Below the pieces are notes generated by a model. The model did not search any database and had not been told where the DNA came from. It saw only the letters and a list, made by a program, of their open reading frames with translations. From NCBI GenBank assembly GCA_014764515.1, contig JACXWD010000010.1:1-60231 (forward strand): DNA of 60,231 nt, given 5' to 3'. Positions 59,458 to 60,231 of the stretch are shown piece by piece (position 1 is the stretch's first letter; every line of letters begins with the position of its first letter). Made by a program: the position numbers and the translations under genes. The DNA comes from Candidatus Polarisedimenticola svalbardensis (GTDB lineage Bacteria; Acidobacteriota; Polarisedimenticolia; Polarisedimenticolales; Polarisedimenticolaceae).

Positions 59458-60231
59458 TCAAGGGCACGCACCGGATGGGCTTCGTTCGGCTCCAGCCGCA
59501 CCAGTTCCGTAGCTGCCGGTACAGGCGTGTTCGGCCCGCAGGATGTAGTAGTGGGCGTCGCTTGACGGGGGGTTGCCCCGTGTATCCAGCCAGGTTTCAC
59601 CGATGTTGTCGTCGGTCAGGCAGGTCGCATTGGCCACGCTGCCGTCCACAGGTAGCTGCAGAATAAGTCCGCCGGCCACGTCGTAGTGTGTTGCCGACGG
59701 CTCCATGGTCCAGACAAGTTGCACATCGGTTCCGGTAGCCCGCTCGATGCGAAGATCGCTGACGTCACCAGGTGCCACCGAGAACAAGCCGTCCAGCGGA
59801 GCGCAGTCCGAGCCGTCATCGACGCCGTCACCGTCATCGTCCGTGTCACAGGCGTCCCCGGCCCCATCGAGGTCGGTATCGAGCTGTCCCGGGTTGACCT
59901 CCAGCGGGCAGTTGTCCACCCCGTCGTCAACGCCGTCGCCATCATCGTCGGTGTCACAGGTATCGCCTTCGCCGTCCAGATCGGTGTCCAACTGTGAAGG
60001 GTTGGCGTCCAGCGGGCAGTTGTCTACGCCATCATCGACGCCGTCGCCGTCGTCATCGGTATCGCATACATCGCCTGCACCGTCGAGATCGGTATCTGTC
60101 TGAGCCGGGTTAATGTCCAGAGGGCAGTTGTCCACGCCGTCATCAACACCGTCACCGTCGTCATCGGCGTCACAGAGATCACCGGCGCCATCCAGGTCGG
60201 TATCGAGCTGTCCCGGGTTGGCGTCCAGCGG
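59458..60231 (-). CDS. TSP3-repeat secreted protein, C-terminal part (5' truncated by window edge)
   Basis: The frame is open to the window edge. It contains about four 36-residue repeats with calcium-type DxDxDG loops and NC-P motifs, encoded by 108-bp DNA repeats. The C-terminal ~110 residues match the end of the beta-helix protein: VWTMEPSATHYDVAGG, CLTDDNIGETWLDTRGNPP, YYILRAEHACTGSYG and a GACP end. The start and any N-terminal domain lie outside the window. It is probably a cell-surface calcium-binding protein and a paralogue of the adjacent protein's C-terminal part. Confidence 0.85.
   Translation of the reverse strand, partial: PLDANPGQLDTDLDGAGDLCDADDDGDGVDDGVDNCPLDINPAQTDTDLDGAGDVCDTDDDGDGVDDGVDNCPLDANPSQLDTDLDGEGDTCDTDDDGDGVDDGVDNCPLEVNPGQLDTDLDGAGDACDTDDDGDGVDDGSDCAPLDGLFSVAPGDVSDLRIERATGTDVQLVWTMEPSATHYDVAGGLILQLPVDGSVANATCLTDDNIGETWLDTRGNPPSSDAHYYILRAEHACTGSYGTGAAGAERSPSGACP
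59806..60231 (-). repeat. 108-bp tandem repeats encoding 36-residue calcium-binding units
   Basis: The Cys codon of each NC/DC motif recurs at forward positions 59803, 59908, 60016 and 60124, giving steps of 105, 108 and 108 bases. Each unit encodes P-L-D-x-N-P-x-Q then T-D-L-D-G-x-G-D and D-D-D-G-D-G-V-D-D-G. The array continues beyond the window. Confidence 0.85.

Overview
The window is GC-rich, gene-dense DNA from a Gram-negative bacterium. Evidence for a two-membrane envelope is the RND pumps with a lipoprotein adaptor, several lipoproteins with clear lipoboxes, ornithine-lipid type acyltransferases and large secreted proteins. Secreted proteins with calcium-type DxDxDG repeats and a shared C-terminal module ending in Cys-Pro, the fused ADP-forming acyl-CoA synthetase, and the indolepyruvate oxidoreductase suggest an Acidobacteriota-like or other deep-branching heterotroph. 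That placement is inference from gene content. I saw no rRNA, tRNA or CRISPR array.

Layout. 1-9754 (+) is an export operon: the tail of a golvesin-domain protein, a lipoprotein adaptor, two RND pumps and an ABC-2 permease, with the second RND pump fused to a split ABC ATPase. 9764-20739 holds a small membrane protein, glycogen synthase, a REP-type transposase unit filling the gap between two convergent genes, a secreted metalloprotease-like protein, a large Asp-box beta-propeller protein, an RluA-like enzyme, a lytic transglycosylase, a methyltransferase and a ferredoxin. 20800-22320 is a lower-GC accessory patch with a tiny membrane ORF, a lipoprotein and a Phd/ParE-type toxin-antitoxin pair.

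22329-27844 (-) is a five-gene operon: nitrilase, OlsB-like and OlsA-like acyltransferases, a DinB-like protein, and a hydrolase-DedA-ATP-grasp triple fusion. It diverges from an ArsR-methyltransferase regulator and ahcY. 31353-35547 (+) is a signalling operon: an AAA+ Fis-type regulator lacking GAFTGA, a sensor kinase with a degenerate receiver, and a receiver-kinase. 35472-39103 (-) is a peptide-type ABC importer without ATPase genes. 39169-43610 (-) encodes indolepyruvate:ferredoxin oxidoreductase plus a fused ADP-forming acyl-CoA synthetase, a route from 2-oxoacids to acids with ATP gain.

45295-47540 holds a divergent asparaginase/aminotransferase pair whose start codons lie 7 nt from their -10 boxes. 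47563-54969 holds a TerB-like protein, a MATE exporter, a broken diacylglycerol-kinase-like gene, a proline-rich secreted protein, two divergent paralogous ATP-grasp ligases and an HTH-receiver protein. 54971-60231 (-) is a cluster of secreted proteins with thrombospondin-3-like repeats and a beta-helix.

The most unusual items are the RND/ABC fusion with a membrane insert inside the ATPase domain, the hydrolase-DedA-ATP-grasp fusion in a lipid operon, the two-component group led by a regulator without GAFTGA, IorA without its ferredoxin domain, the paired ATP-grasp genes, and the recurring C-terminal module ending in Cys-Pro.
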